DNA from: JBHJOF01 sp050330055
GTDB taxonomy: Bacteria; Pseudomonadota; Alphaproteobacteria; Kiloniellales; JAKSDN01
DNA length: 7,655 bases
Assembly (NCBI GenBank): GCA_050330055.1
Contig: JBHJOF010000278.1
Span: 1 to 7,655 of the forward strand
Direction: 5' to 3'
Shown here one piece after another: positions 1-5,513 of this stretch. A model generated the notes under the pieces. The model was not told the origin of the DNA. It saw only the letters and a list, made by a program, of their open reading frames with translations, and did not search any database. The translations under genes were made by a program, and so were the position numbers. The stretch's first letter is position 1, and every line of letters begins with the position of its first letter.

Positions 1-1
1 C

Positions 2-550
2 GTCGAGACCGTCGGCGTCGGCCAGTCGGAGACCGCGGTGGCAGGCATGGTCGATCTCTTCCTGCTGCTGCTGCAGCCGGGCGGCGGCGACGAGCTGCAG
101 GGCATCAAGCGCGGCATCATGGAGCTGGCCGACCTGCTGCTGGTCAACAAGGCCGACGGCGAGCTGACGGCGGCGGCCAAGCGCGCCGCAGCCGACTATC
201 GCTCGGCGCTGCGCATGCTGCGACCCGGACGCGCTGCGTGGCGGCCGCGGGTCTTGACCTGCTCGGCGCTGGAGGGGCGCGGCATGGCCGAGGTCTGGCA
301 GGCGGTCGGCGATTTCCGCGCCGCCATCGGCGAGGCGGGCCCCGCCGCGCAGCGCGCCGAGCAGGCCAGGGGCTGGCTCTGGCGCGAGCTCGGCGAGAGC
401 CTGACCGCGGCGCTCAGGGCCGATCCCGCGGTGGTCCGCCTGCTGCCGGAGCTGGAGGCGGCGGTCACCGCCGGCCGCCTGGCCCCCTCGGCCGCGGCGC
501 GGCGCCTGCTGGAGACCTTCCTCGGCCGCCCTGCGACGCCGAAAGGCTAA
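2..550 (+). CDS. meaB: MeaB/ArgK-type GTPase, chaperone of methylmalonyl-CoA mutase (3' part)
   Basis: This is the C-terminal ~182 residues of a MeaB (formerly ArgK) G3E-family P-loop GTPase; the N-terminus and Walker A lie off the left edge. The family protects and loads the adenosylcobalamin cofactor of methylmalonyl-CoA mutase in the cytoplasm, the last step of propionyl-CoA to succinyl-CoA. The fragment opens with VETVGVGQSETAVAGMVD, the switch II-like segment of MeaB, followed by the hallmark LLLLQPGGGDELQGIKRGI stretch and the guanine-specifying NKAD (G4) motif at about bases 146-157. The C-terminal part is helical and Ala/Arg-rich, as in the dimerisation arm of the family. Family members are about 320-340 residues, so slightly over half is present. 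The stop TAA is at 548-550. Partner mutase genes are not in the window. The identification rests on near-consensus motif runs; I am sure of the family and fairly sure of the specific role. Confidence 0.93.
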   Translation, partial: VETVGVGQSETAVAGMVDLFLLLLQPGGGDELQGIKRGIMELADLLLVNKADGELTAAAKRAAADYRSALRMLRPGRAAWRPRVLTCSALEGRGMAEVWQAVGDFRAAIGEAGPAAQRAEQARGWLWRELGESLTAALRADPAVVRLLPELEAAVTAGRLAPSAAARRLLETFLGRPATPKG

Positions 551-791
551 AGTTCTACGTTGTTTCACCCTCACCCTCCCATGGGGCTGACGCCCCTTGG
601 GCCCCTCCCTCTCCCCTCCGAGGGAGAGGGATTTTGGAATGCGCCGGTTTGTTCTCCCTCGCCCTTGAGGGGAGAGGGAGGGGCCCATCGCGCAAGCGAT
701 GGGAGGGTGAGGGTGAAAAAAGAGTCCACAAGCTGTCAGACCATGTACGAGCAGCGAGCAGTCGTAGCTTTGCAAGCGCTCAATCACGGAC
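551..791. other. Convergent intergenic region between meaB and the GST gene
   Basis: This 241-base gap lies between two convergent genes. Most of it is palindromic repeat A (563-718). The remainder, 719-791, shows no convincing ORF, RNA gene or T-rich terminator. No separate rho-independent terminator is visible for either flanking gene, so repeat A is the only structure that could mark both transcript ends. Confidence 0.7.
563..718. repeat. Palindromic intergenic repeat A (two nested 20-bp perfect arms)
   Basis: The outer arms are TTTCACCCTCACCCTCCCAT at 563-582 and its exact reverse complement at 699-718. An inner pair, TGGGCCCCTCCCTCTCCCCT at 598-617 and its exact reverse complement at 668-687, lies within. 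The transcript of either strand could fold into a long interrupted hairpin of about 156 nt. It sits between the convergent ends of meaB and the GST gene. Its pyrimidine/purine strand bias (runs of CCCT on one arm, AGGG on the other) is shared with repeats B and C, although the sequence is clearly different. Such C/T-rich palindromes are common dispersed intergenic elements in alphaproteobacterial genomes. No open reading frame of its own is credible. A role as a bidirectional transcript-end structure is inferred. Confidence 0.9.
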
Positions 792-1460
792 TCAGCGGAA
801 CAGGTCCGGCGACAGACGGCGGTCGGCCTCGGCGATCTCCGAGGCGGCGATGGCGACGGCCGGGCGCGCCGCGACGCGCGCGTACCAGCGGGCGAGCTTC
901 GGCTTGTCGTCGAGCCTTGGCCCGTGCAGGCGCTGCACGAAGAGCAGCGTCATGAAGAGCGCGATGTCGGCGACCGTGAAGGCGCCACAGAAGTAGCCGC
1001 CCACGAGCTGTGCCTCGAGCTTGCCGTAGTGCTCGCGCAGCTTGGCCTCGGCCTCTGCGGCTGCCGTTTCCTGGGCGCGTCGCTGTTCGGCATCCGGGTT
1101 GGGAGGCTCGCTGCGGTGCATGAGCCGGCGCAGCGGCGCCAGCAGGATCTCGTCGGCCGTCAGCTCCAAAAGGCGGCAGCGGGCGCGCGCCCTGGCGCCC
1201 TCGGGATAGAGCGACGGCTCGGGATAGGCCTCTTCCAGATACTCGACGATCACCGTTGAATCGAACAGCGTCAGCTCGCCGTCGATCAAGACCGGCACCT
1301 GGCCCTTGGGATTGGCGGCCAGCACCGCCGGGTGCTTCGGCGCGTAGCCCTTGGCCTGGCTGAAGGGCACCATCTCGCGCTCGAAGGCCAGGCCCTTCTC
1401 GCGCAGGGCGATCTCGACCTTGCGCGAGAACAGGCTCAAGGGTCCGGAATAGAGCTTCAC
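792..1460 (-). CDS. Glutathione S-transferase family protein
   Basis: This is a 222-residue cytosolic GST, close to the usual 200-230 residues. Residues 1-80 form the thioredoxin-like glutathione-binding domain: the KLYSGPLSLFSRKVEIAL start with a candidate catalytic Ser at 9 or 12, the NPKGQVPVL segment with its cis-proline at Pro57, and the glutathione-contacting pair Asp67-Ser68 in LFDSTVIVEYLEE. Residues 90-222 form the all-helical domain, with the N-capping box Thr162-x-x-Asp165 in GAFTVADIALF. The frame is open upstream to 1607, but I choose the GTG at 1460: homology to the GST fold begins exactly there and GGGAG lies 6-7 bases upstream. The gene starts 22 bases after the stop of the isocitrate lyase-like gene on the same strand, so the two are probably co-transcribed. 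GST-fold proteins may conjugate, isomerise or reduce substrates; the substrate cannot be read from the sequence. Confidence 0.92.
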   Translation of the reverse strand: MKLYSGPLSLFSRKVEIALREKGLAFEREMVPFSQAKGYAPKHPAVLAANPKGQVPVLIDGELTLFDSTVIVEYLEEAYPEPSLYPEGARARARCRLLELTADEILLAPLRRLMHRSEPPNPDAEQRRAQETAAAEAEAKLREHYGKLEAQLVGGYFCGAFTVADIALFMTLLFVQRLHGPRLDDKPKLARWYARVAARPAVAIAASEIAEADRRLSPDLFR

Positions 1461-1482
1461 CTGATGCTCCCTTCGCGCGCCG

Positions 1483-2304
1483 TCACTGCCGGGTGAAGCT
1501 TCTGAAGATATCCTCCAGCTCGGCGAAGCCGGCGGCTTCGGTCGCGTAGGTGAAGGTGCCTTGCTCCGACATCTCGTGCGCCGCGCGCAGCAGCGCGCCG
1601 AAGGCAAGCCGCGAAAGCCACGAGCCGACGCTGATGCGCTTGGCGCCGGCCGCAGCCAGTTCCTGCAGGTTGAAGCTCGCGCCCGCCAGCACGTTGACCG
1701 GCTTGCCGACGGCGCTGCAGACGGTGTGGATCGTCTCGAGATCGCGCAGGCCCGGCGCGTAGAGCACGTCGGCGCCGGCCACCTCGAAGGCTTGCAGGCG
1801 CTTGATGGTATCGTCCAGGTCGGGGCGCTGCCAAAGGAAGTTCTCGCAGCGCGCCGTCAGCACGAAGTCGCGCGGCAGGCCTCGCGCCGCTTCGACGGCG
1901 GCTTCGATGCGCTCGACCGCGAGATCGAAGTCGAAGATCGGGTCGTCGCGCCGGCCCGTGTGGTCCTCGATCGAGCAGCCGGCCAGGCCGGTGTCGGCGG
2001 CGGCGCGGATCGTCTCGGCCACGCTCTCGGGCGAGTCGCCGAAGCCCTTCTCCAGGTCGGCCGAGACCGGCAGGGCGGTGGCGCCGACGATGTCGCGGCA
2101 GTGCCGCAGGGCCTGGTCGCGCGAGACCACGCCCTCCGGCAGGCCGAGCGAGAAGGCCAGGCCGGCGCTGGTCGTGGCCAAGGCCTCGAAGCCCATGGCG
2201 GCCAGCACCCGGGCGGTGCCGATATCCCAGGGGTTGGGGATGACGAAGGCGCCCTCACGCTCGTGCAGGGCGCGGAAACGGCTGGCTTTCGCTGCGTCGG
2301 TCAT
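1483..2304 (-). CDS. Isocitrate lyase/phosphoenolpyruvate mutase family protein
   Basis: This is a 273-residue TIM-barrel enzyme of the ICL/PEP mutase superfamily, which makes or breaks C-C or P-C bonds of 2-oxo acids with Mg2+. Visible family signatures are FVIPNPWDIGTARVLAAMGF near the N-terminus, TTSAG at 44-48, SADLEKGFGD at 81-90 (Asp83 and Glu85 sit where metal ligands lie) and GCSIEDHTG at 109-117 (Glu113). TARCENFLW (150-158) replaces the usual T-A-R-x-(D/E) strand, and VNVLAGA and RISVGSWL follow near the C-terminal end of the barrel. The KKCGH-type catalytic cysteine loop of true isocitrate and methylisocitrate lyases is absent, so neither name should be transferred. The frame continues upstream to a GTG at 2376, but homology starts at the ATG at 2304 and the extra 24 residues look non-conserved. 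No strong ribosome-binding site precedes either start, so the start is moderately certain. The GST gene follows after 22 bases, probably in the same operon. Confidence 0.9.
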   Translation of the reverse strand: MTDAAKASRFRALHEREGAFVIPNPWDIGTARVLAAMGFEALATTSAGLAFSLGLPEGVVSRDQALRHCRDIVGATALPVSADLEKGFGDSPESVAETIRAAADTGLAGCSIEDHTGRRDDPIFDFDLAVERIEAAVEAARGLPRDFVLTARCENFLWQRPDLDDTIKRLQAFEVAGADVLYAPGLRDLETIHTVCSAVGKPVNVLAGASFNLQELAAAGAKRISVGSWLSRLAFGALLRAAHEMSEQGTFTYATEAAGFAELEDIFRSFTRQ

Positions 2305-2474
2305 GGCTTTGCTGCTGTCCCAAGGGAGGAGAGGGTTAGAATCGTCGGGTGATGTTGCCAGTTTGTTCCTAGACACTCAAGCGGCGCATGGCCCAGGATA
2401 CCCTCATCTCCTGACTTCCTCTGTCAGCAGACTGAGCTGACGGGCGCCCTGGGGACGTCGGGCGGGCTTTGGGC

Positions 2475-2503
2475 TTGACGGGGCGGGAGCGCTCCCATAC
2501 ATA
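2475..2503 (+). promoter_or_regulatory. Sigma70-type promoter of rpmB
   Basis: TTGACG at 2475-2480 (five of six to the -35 consensus) is followed after exactly 17 bases by TACATA at 2498-2503 as -10. A start near 2510 would give a leader of roughly 65-70 nt before the rpmB ATG. The spacer contains the perfect 12-bp palindrome GGGAGCGCTCCC at 2485-2496, ending directly before the -10, which could be an operator or simply a GC-rich spacer. The box quality and the position before a ribosomal protein gene make the promoter call fairly strong; the operator idea is speculative. Confidence 0.65.
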
Positions 2504-2512
2504 GGCGCGCGG

Positions 2513-2533
2513 CCGGGCGTCCCTTGCGCCCGG
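2513..2533 (+). promoter_or_regulatory. Hairpin in the rpmB mRNA leader
   Basis: CCGGGCG at 2513-2519 pairs perfectly with CGCCCGG at 2527-2533 around a 7-nt loop TCCCTTG. It begins only a few bases after the predicted transcription start and is 44 bases before the ATG, so it would form at the 5' end of the transcript. It could stabilise the mRNA or act in leader control. No T-tract follows, so it is not a standard terminator. Any regulatory role is inference. Confidence 0.5.
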
Positions 2534-2577
2534 TTCTCCATTAACGCGGCCGCCTGCGAGACGACGGGAGCGAGACC

Positions 2578-2880
2578 ATGGCACGACGCTGCGAGTTTAC
2601 CGGCGTTGGCGTGCAGACCGGCAACAACGTCAGCCACGCGAACAACAAGACGCGCCGCCGCTTCCTGCCCAACATGCAGAAGAGCGCCCTCTTGAGCGAC
2701 GCCCTGGGCGAGACGGTCCAGATCCGCGTCGCCGTCTCGGCGCTGCGCACCATCGAGAAGCGCGGCGGCCTGGACGCCTTCCTGCTCTCGACCGAGGACG
2801 ACAAGCTCGGCAAGAAGGCGCTCGCGATCAAGAAGCGCGTGCAGAAGGCCCTGGCCAAGAAGGCCGCTGCGGCGGCCTGA
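2578..2880 (+). CDS. rpmB: 50S ribosomal protein L28
   Basis: This gene encodes a 100-residue L28, a component of the large ribosomal subunit. The N-terminus MARRCEFTGVGVQTGNNVSH matches the universally conserved L28 start (R-C-x-x-T-G-x-G-x-x-x-G-N-x-V-S-H), followed by ANNKTRRRFLPNMQK, LRTIEKRGGLDAFLL and a Lys/Ala-rich basic tail for rRNA binding. The length and the extended C-terminus fit the alphaproteobacterial form (about 95-100 residues), longer than the ~78-residue E. coli protein. The start is fixed by homology and by GGGAG placed 8 bases before the ATG. The gene is transcribed alone from its own promoter, and no further gene follows on the same strand for over 1.6 kb. Confidence 0.98.
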   Translation: MARRCEFTGVGVQTGNNVSHANNKTRRRFLPNMQKSALLSDALGETVQIRVAVSALRTIEKRGGLDAFLLSTEDDKLGKKALAIKKRVQKALAKKAAAAA

Positions 2881-3102
2881 ACCGGCGCTTCCCCTTGCCG
2901 TTAAACGCTCGTTCACACTGACCGTTATGGTCGGCGAAGGCCGACCATCCACGAGTTACTTTGTCGTACCCGCACCTTAGAGCGTTGCGCGGCTGATCCG
3001 AACCCCAGTCCGGATTGGGCCGGCATCGATGACACTCTGATCTGGTGCGGCGTAGCTCGGCTACCCTGCCACTAAACAACACGTGGATGGTCGGCCTTCG
3101 CC

Positions 3103-3386
3103 ACTGCTGTCCGGTTAAGCTGACCGCGTTCCGTCGCAAGGTTTTGCTGCAATTGTCGTAACAGCCTAACGGGCAGGAACGGGACTCGGATCAGCGAAGG
3201 ACCTTTTCGGCGCTTCGCGCCAGCCCCCCTCCGGCACTGCGTGCCGCCTCCCCCTCAAGGGGGGAGGCGAACTAAGAGCCGGCGCCACTTAGCTTTTCCC
3301 TCCCCCCTTGAGGGGGAGGGTTAGGGAGGGGGGCATCAACAAAGCGGACAACATAACTGGCGTCTCGCTCTGAACCGGACAGCCGT
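3103..3386. mobile_element. 284-bp MITE-like element with terminal inverted repeats and 10-bp target duplication
   Basis: The left end reads ACTGCTGTCCGGTTAAG (3103-3119); the reverse complement of the right end (3370-3386) is ACGGCTGTCCGGTTCAG, giving 15 of 17 matches. The element is flanked by the direct repeat GGCCTTCGCC at 3093-3102 and 3387-3396. Removing the element plus one copy restores the repeat arm it landed in, which is strong evidence for insertion. No transposase ORF fits in 284 bp, so it is non-autonomous and would need an insertion sequence with matching ends elsewhere in the genome. A 10-bp duplication fits several DDE insertion sequence families; I do not assign one. It carries palindrome B internally. 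Confidence 0.82.
3223..3334. repeat. C/T-rich palindromic repeat B, inside the MITE-like element
   Basis: The outer arms GCCCCCCTCC (3223-3232) and GGAGGGGGGC (3325-3334) are exact reverse complements. Inside are two 23-nt near-palindromes at 3246-3268 and 3298-3320, each able to form its own hairpin around CAA or TTG, and complementary to each other at 21 of 23 positions. The element can therefore fold as one long stem or as separate hairpins. Its interior (AAGGGGGGAGG followed by GAACTAAGAGC) matches repeat C, so B and C are copies of the same family. A small extra hairpin, GGCGC-TTC-GCGCC at 3209-3221, precedes it. Confidence 0.85.
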
Positions 3387-3505
3387 GGCCTTCGCCGACC
3401 ATGACGGAATGGGGGCGGTTCGCGGGCCAAGTCCGCCCGATCAGCATGCAGCAGGCAGTGACCCACGCAGGCCCGCCTCGTGGCCTTTCTGCTGTCCTGG
3501 GCGTC

Positions 3506-4519
3506 TCACCGCGGCAGCACGAAGAGCGCCACCAGGTTGCGCAGCAGCGGCATGAAGTTGTCGTCGGAGACCAGGTAGATCAGGGTCTCGCCGTCCGGGC
3601 CGGTGGCGGCCGACACGCCCTCCCAGTTGTCGGTCAGGAGCGGCGGCGTCAGCACCGCCAGTTCCTCGCCCTCGAGCAGCGCGCCGGGCGCGACGGCGGT
3701 GGCCGGCACGCGCACCAGCCGGGCCGCCAGGCCGCCGAGCCAGGAGAAGCGCCGCTCCAGCACCAGGAGATCGCCGTCCGGCAGCAGCGCCGCGCCGCTC
3801 GGCCGATAGGCGCCGGTACGGCGATAGCTCAGCCGCTGCCAGTCGCCGCAGCGCTGCGCATGGCTTTGCTCCGCGCAGTCGCGCCACAGCCAGGCGGGAA
3901 AGCGGCCGGTCTCGGTCTCGGTCTCGGCGATCGCCAGGACCGCGCCGTCCGCGAGCGCCGTCATGGCCTCGATGCCGTAGTTGTCCGGCAGGGCCTCCAG
4001 GCCGTCCGGCGTGGGCCAGGACGTGGGGGGCTCGGCCAGCGGCATCGGGCTGCCGGCATAGCGCCAGATCCGGTGCCAACGCTCGAAGGCGACCAGCAGC
4101 GAGCCGTCCGGCAGCAGCGCCAGCGCTTCGGCGTCCTGCACCGCCTTGTGCTCCAGCCGGCCGCCCAGTGGATCGAGCAGCGGCCCGATCTCGGCGTCCT
4201 CCAGGCCGCTCAGCCAGCCGCGCTCGTCGTAGGTGAGCGTCCCGCTCACCCAATGACCCCGGTCGCTCACCGCCATGAACGCGCGGCCCTGGCTGTCCAC
4301 CTCCAACGCCGAGAGGCCGCCGAAGTCGGGATGCTTGCTGGTGATCTCCAGCGCGCCGCGGAACTCGAGCCGGCCGACCCGCGTCAGGTCAGGTTGCGCG
4401 GGGTCGAGGCCGCGCTGCACGATCGAGAGCTCCAGAGGCTCGGCCTGCGAAGGCAGGGCCGGCGCGGCGCCCAGCCAGCCGGCCAACGAAAGTAGGTAGA
4501 GCGTTCGGAAGAGCCTCAT
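3506..4519 (-). CDS. Secreted esterase-like activity of phytase family protein
   Basis: This 337-residue protein belongs to the phytase-like family (Pfam Phytase-like, COG4246 type), predicted to be a beta-propeller. The N-terminus is a Sec signal peptide: MRLFR, a hydrophobic core LYLLSLAGWLGAA, and a likely cut after Ala26 (SQA/EP), so the mature protein is probably periplasmic. Family landmarks are FGGLSAL (66-72) with SDRG (85-88), DAEALALLPDG (129-139), YGIEAM (181-186), NWEGVSA (298-304) and the hallmark LVSDDNFMPLLRN (316-328). Cys215 and Cys224 are close enough for a disulfide after export. GAGGA lies just 2 bases before the ATG, a short spacing, but the signal peptide supports this start. 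The name comes from an Arabidopsis-type annotation; the bacterial substrate is unknown and true phytase activity should not be assumed. It is divergent from the dienelactone hydrolase-like gene and not in an operon. Confidence 0.88.
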   Translation of the reverse strand: MRLFRTLYLLSLAGWLGAAPALPSQAEPLELSIVQRGLDPAQPDLTRVGRLEFRGALEITSKHPDFGGLSALEVDSQGRAFMAVSDRGHWVSGTLTYDERGWLSGLEDAEIGPLLDPLGGRLEHKAVQDAEALALLPDGSLLVAFERWHRIWRYAGSPMPLAEPPTSWPTPDGLEALPDNYGIEAMTALADGAVLAIAETETETGRFPAWLWRDCAEQSHAQRCGDWQRLSYRRTGAYRPSGAALLPDGDLLVLERRFSWLGGLAARLVRVPATAVAPGALLEGEELAVLTPPLLTDNWEGVSAATGPDGETLIYLVSDDNFMPLLRNLVALFVLPR

Positions 4520-4688
4520 CGTCCTCGGTAAGATGCTCGATACCGACCATGGGGACCATGGCCGCCATCACTTTTGCGCGAGAAAGACTCGCCGCGGACA
4601 GCCTGGCAAGCCAGTCTGGCGGGCAAATCGACAAACCGGCAAAATGCCCGCGCGTTCAAGCCAGGTCTACAGTCAAGGGAGACGCCTC
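4520..4688. other. Divergent intergenic region with CTGGC half-sites
   Basis: This 169-base region separates two divergent genes for exported proteins. At 4603-4620 it has CTGGC-AA-GCCAG-T-CTGGC, three alternating half-sites forming two overlapping palindromes, a plausible regulator site. GACCATGG occurs twice (4545-4552 and 4554-4561). I find no promoter with good -35 and -10 boxes for either gene and no long C/T-rich palindrome. Confidence 0.45.
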
Positions 4689-5489
4689 ATGACGCAGCTC
4701 GCCCGCCGACAGCTTCTTACCTCGCTCGCCGGCGTTCCGCTCGCCGGCATCCCGCTCGCCGCCATGCCCCTCGCTACGATCCTGGCCGACGCGCGCCTTG
4801 CCCGCGCCGCGGCCGATCAGCTCGAAAGCGTGAGCCTGACCATGGCCGGCGGCCGCCAGGCCTCGGCCGCGCTTGCCCTGCCGGCCAGCCTGCCGGCGCC
4901 CTCGGTCTTGCTGATCCACGAGTGGTGGGGCCTCAACGACCAGATCAAGACCATGGCGGCCGAGTTCGCGCGCGAGGGCTACGTCGGCCTCGCGGTCGAC
5001 CTCTACGGCGGCCAGGTGGCCGACAATCCGGACGACGCCAAGGCCCTGATGGGCGGGGTCGATTCCGCCGCGGCGACCGACACGCTGGTCTCCTGGGTCG
5101 ATTGGCTGAAGGCGCACGAGCAGGCGACCGGCAAGGTGGCGACCATAGGCTGGTGCTTCGGCGGCGGCTGGTCGCTCAATGCCTCGATCGCAACGCCGGT
5201 CGACGCCACGGTGATCTATTACGGCCGGGTCGATCGCCCGGCCGCCGACCTGAAGAGCCTGAAGAGTCCGGTACAGGGCCACTTCGCGACCGAGGACCAG
5301 TGGATTAATCAGGAGATGGTCGGCGGCTTCGAGGCCGCCATGGCCGAGGCCGGCAAGGAGGTCACCAGCTACTGGTACGAGGCCCAGCACGCCTTCGCCA
5401 ACCCGAGCGGCGGCCGTTACGACGAGGCCGACGCCAAGCTCGCCTGGCAGCGTACGCTGGCGTTCCTGGACGAGCACTTGAAGGCGTAA
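4689..5489 (+). CDS. Exported dienelactone hydrolase family protein
   Basis: This is a 266-residue alpha/beta hydrolase of the dienelactone hydrolase family, which opens lactone or ester bonds with a Cys-Asp-His triad. I see the nucleophile Cys156 in GWCFGGG, Asp203 in ATEDQW, His234 in EAQHAFANP, and HEWWG (Glu78), where classical enzymes carry the active-site Glu. The domain starts at about residue 45, where cytosolic enzymes begin. The first ~44 residues are a signal peptide with a twin-arginine-like start (LARRQLLTS, Arg6-Arg7) and a hydrophobic part built from LAGVP, LAGIP, LAAMP and LATIL repeats, so periplasmic export, possibly by Tat, is likely. The frame is open from 4533, but the ATG at 4689 has AGGGAG 7-8 bases upstream and the signal peptide begins there. 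Family members act on chloroaromatic lactones or unknown esters; no aromatic-degradation genes are nearby, so the substrate is open. Palindrome C follows the stop. Confidence 0.9.
   Translation: MTQLARRQLLTSLAGVPLAGIPLAAMPLATILADARLARAAADQLESVSLTMAGGRQASAALALPASLPAPSVLLIHEWWGLNDQIKTMAAEFAREGYVGLAVDLYGGQVADNPDDAKALMGGVDSAAATDTLVSWVDWLKAHEQATGKVATIGWCFGGGWSLNASIATPVDATVIYYGRVDRPAADLKSLKSPVQGHFATEDQWINQEMVGGFEAAMAEAGKEVTSYWYEAQHAFANPSGGRYDEADAKLAWQRTLAFLDEHLKA
4725..4784 (+). repeat. Four imperfect 15-bp tandem repeats inside the signal peptide
   Basis: Consecutive 15-base units, CTCGCCGGCGTTCCG, CTCGCCGGCATCCCG, CTCGCCGCCATGCCC and a diverged CTCGCTACGATCCTG, encode LAGVP, LAGIP, LAAMP and LATIL (residues 13-32). 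The unit is a multiple of three, so copy-number change would lengthen or shorten the hydrophobic region without a frameshift. Confidence 0.75.
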
Positions 5490-5513
5490 CAAAGGCGTCC
5501 GCACACTTAAAAA

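Larger units (their letters stand above)
2305..2577. other. Divergent control region between the ICL-like gene and rpmB
   Basis: This 273-base non-coding region has genes leaving in both directions. It contains the rpmB promoter (2475-2503) and leader hairpin (2513-2533). Nearer the middle it has a cluster of small inverted repeats: CTGAC (2411-2415) can pair with GTCAG (2423-2427), while GTCAGC (2423-2428) can pair instead with GCTGAC (2436-2441), followed by the palindrome GGGCGCCC (2442-2449). For the leftward ICL-like gene the best promoter guess is TTGAGT followed after 17 bases by CAACAT on the minus strand, just upstream of 2350, which is weak. Unlike the 3'-end gaps, this region carries no long C/T-rich palindrome. 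Confidence 0.6.
2922..3407. repeat. Inverted hairpin pair (REP/BIME-like), right arm interrupted
   Basis: The left arm at 2922-2953 contains a perfect 9-bp hairpin: ATGGTCGGC (2927-2935), loop GAAG, GCCGACCAT (2940-2948). The right arm is split: 3082-3102 is the exact reverse complement of 2933-2953 (21 bp), and 3397-3407 continues with GACCATGACGG. Joining 3102 directly to 3397 restores a 32-base arm complementary to 2922-2953 with a single mismatch (T at 2926). The original element was therefore about 192 bp with two inverted hairpins around a spacer of about 128 bp. Mirror-image hairpin pairs are typical of bacterial REP/BIME elements; I see no transposase for it. It starts 41 bases after the rpmB stop. 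Confidence 0.85.
2881..3505. other. Long non-coding region of layered repeats after rpmB
   Basis: This 625-base gap lies between the convergent ends of rpmB and the phytase-like gene. No reading frame in it has recognisable protein similarity. Almost all of it is explained by repeats: an inverted hairpin pair spanning 2922-3407, a 284-bp terminal-inverted-repeat element at 3103-3386 inserted in the right arm, and palindrome B inside that. The remaining piece next to the phytase-like gene (3408-3505) has only a weak 5-bp hairpin at 3423-3439 and no clear terminator. Confidence 0.75.

Noticed and set aside
563..718. CRISPR-like or small RNA locus in the repeats
   Set aside because: The repeats are inverted pairs, not regularly spaced direct repeats with unique spacers, and no cas gene or small-RNA promoter is visible.
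1483..2304. Naming the ICL-like gene prpB or aceA
   Set aside because: The catalytic cysteine loop needed for methylisocitrate or isocitrate lyase is absent and no prp or glyoxylate genes are adjacent.
2927..2948. Rho-independent terminator of rpmB
   Set aside because: The 9-bp stem is strong but no T-run follows, and the same unit recurs as an inverted copy, so it is better described as a dispersed repeat. It may still affect transcript ends.
2404..2952. Minus-strand open frame covering rpmB
   Set aside because: It is antisense to a certain ribosomal protein gene and has no recognisable motif.
3401..4495. Long open frame on the plus strand opposite the phytase-like gene
   Set aside because: It is Arg/Gln/Ala-rich with no domain, and lies over a minus-strand gene with clear signal peptide and family motifs. 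High GC content explains the long shadow frame.
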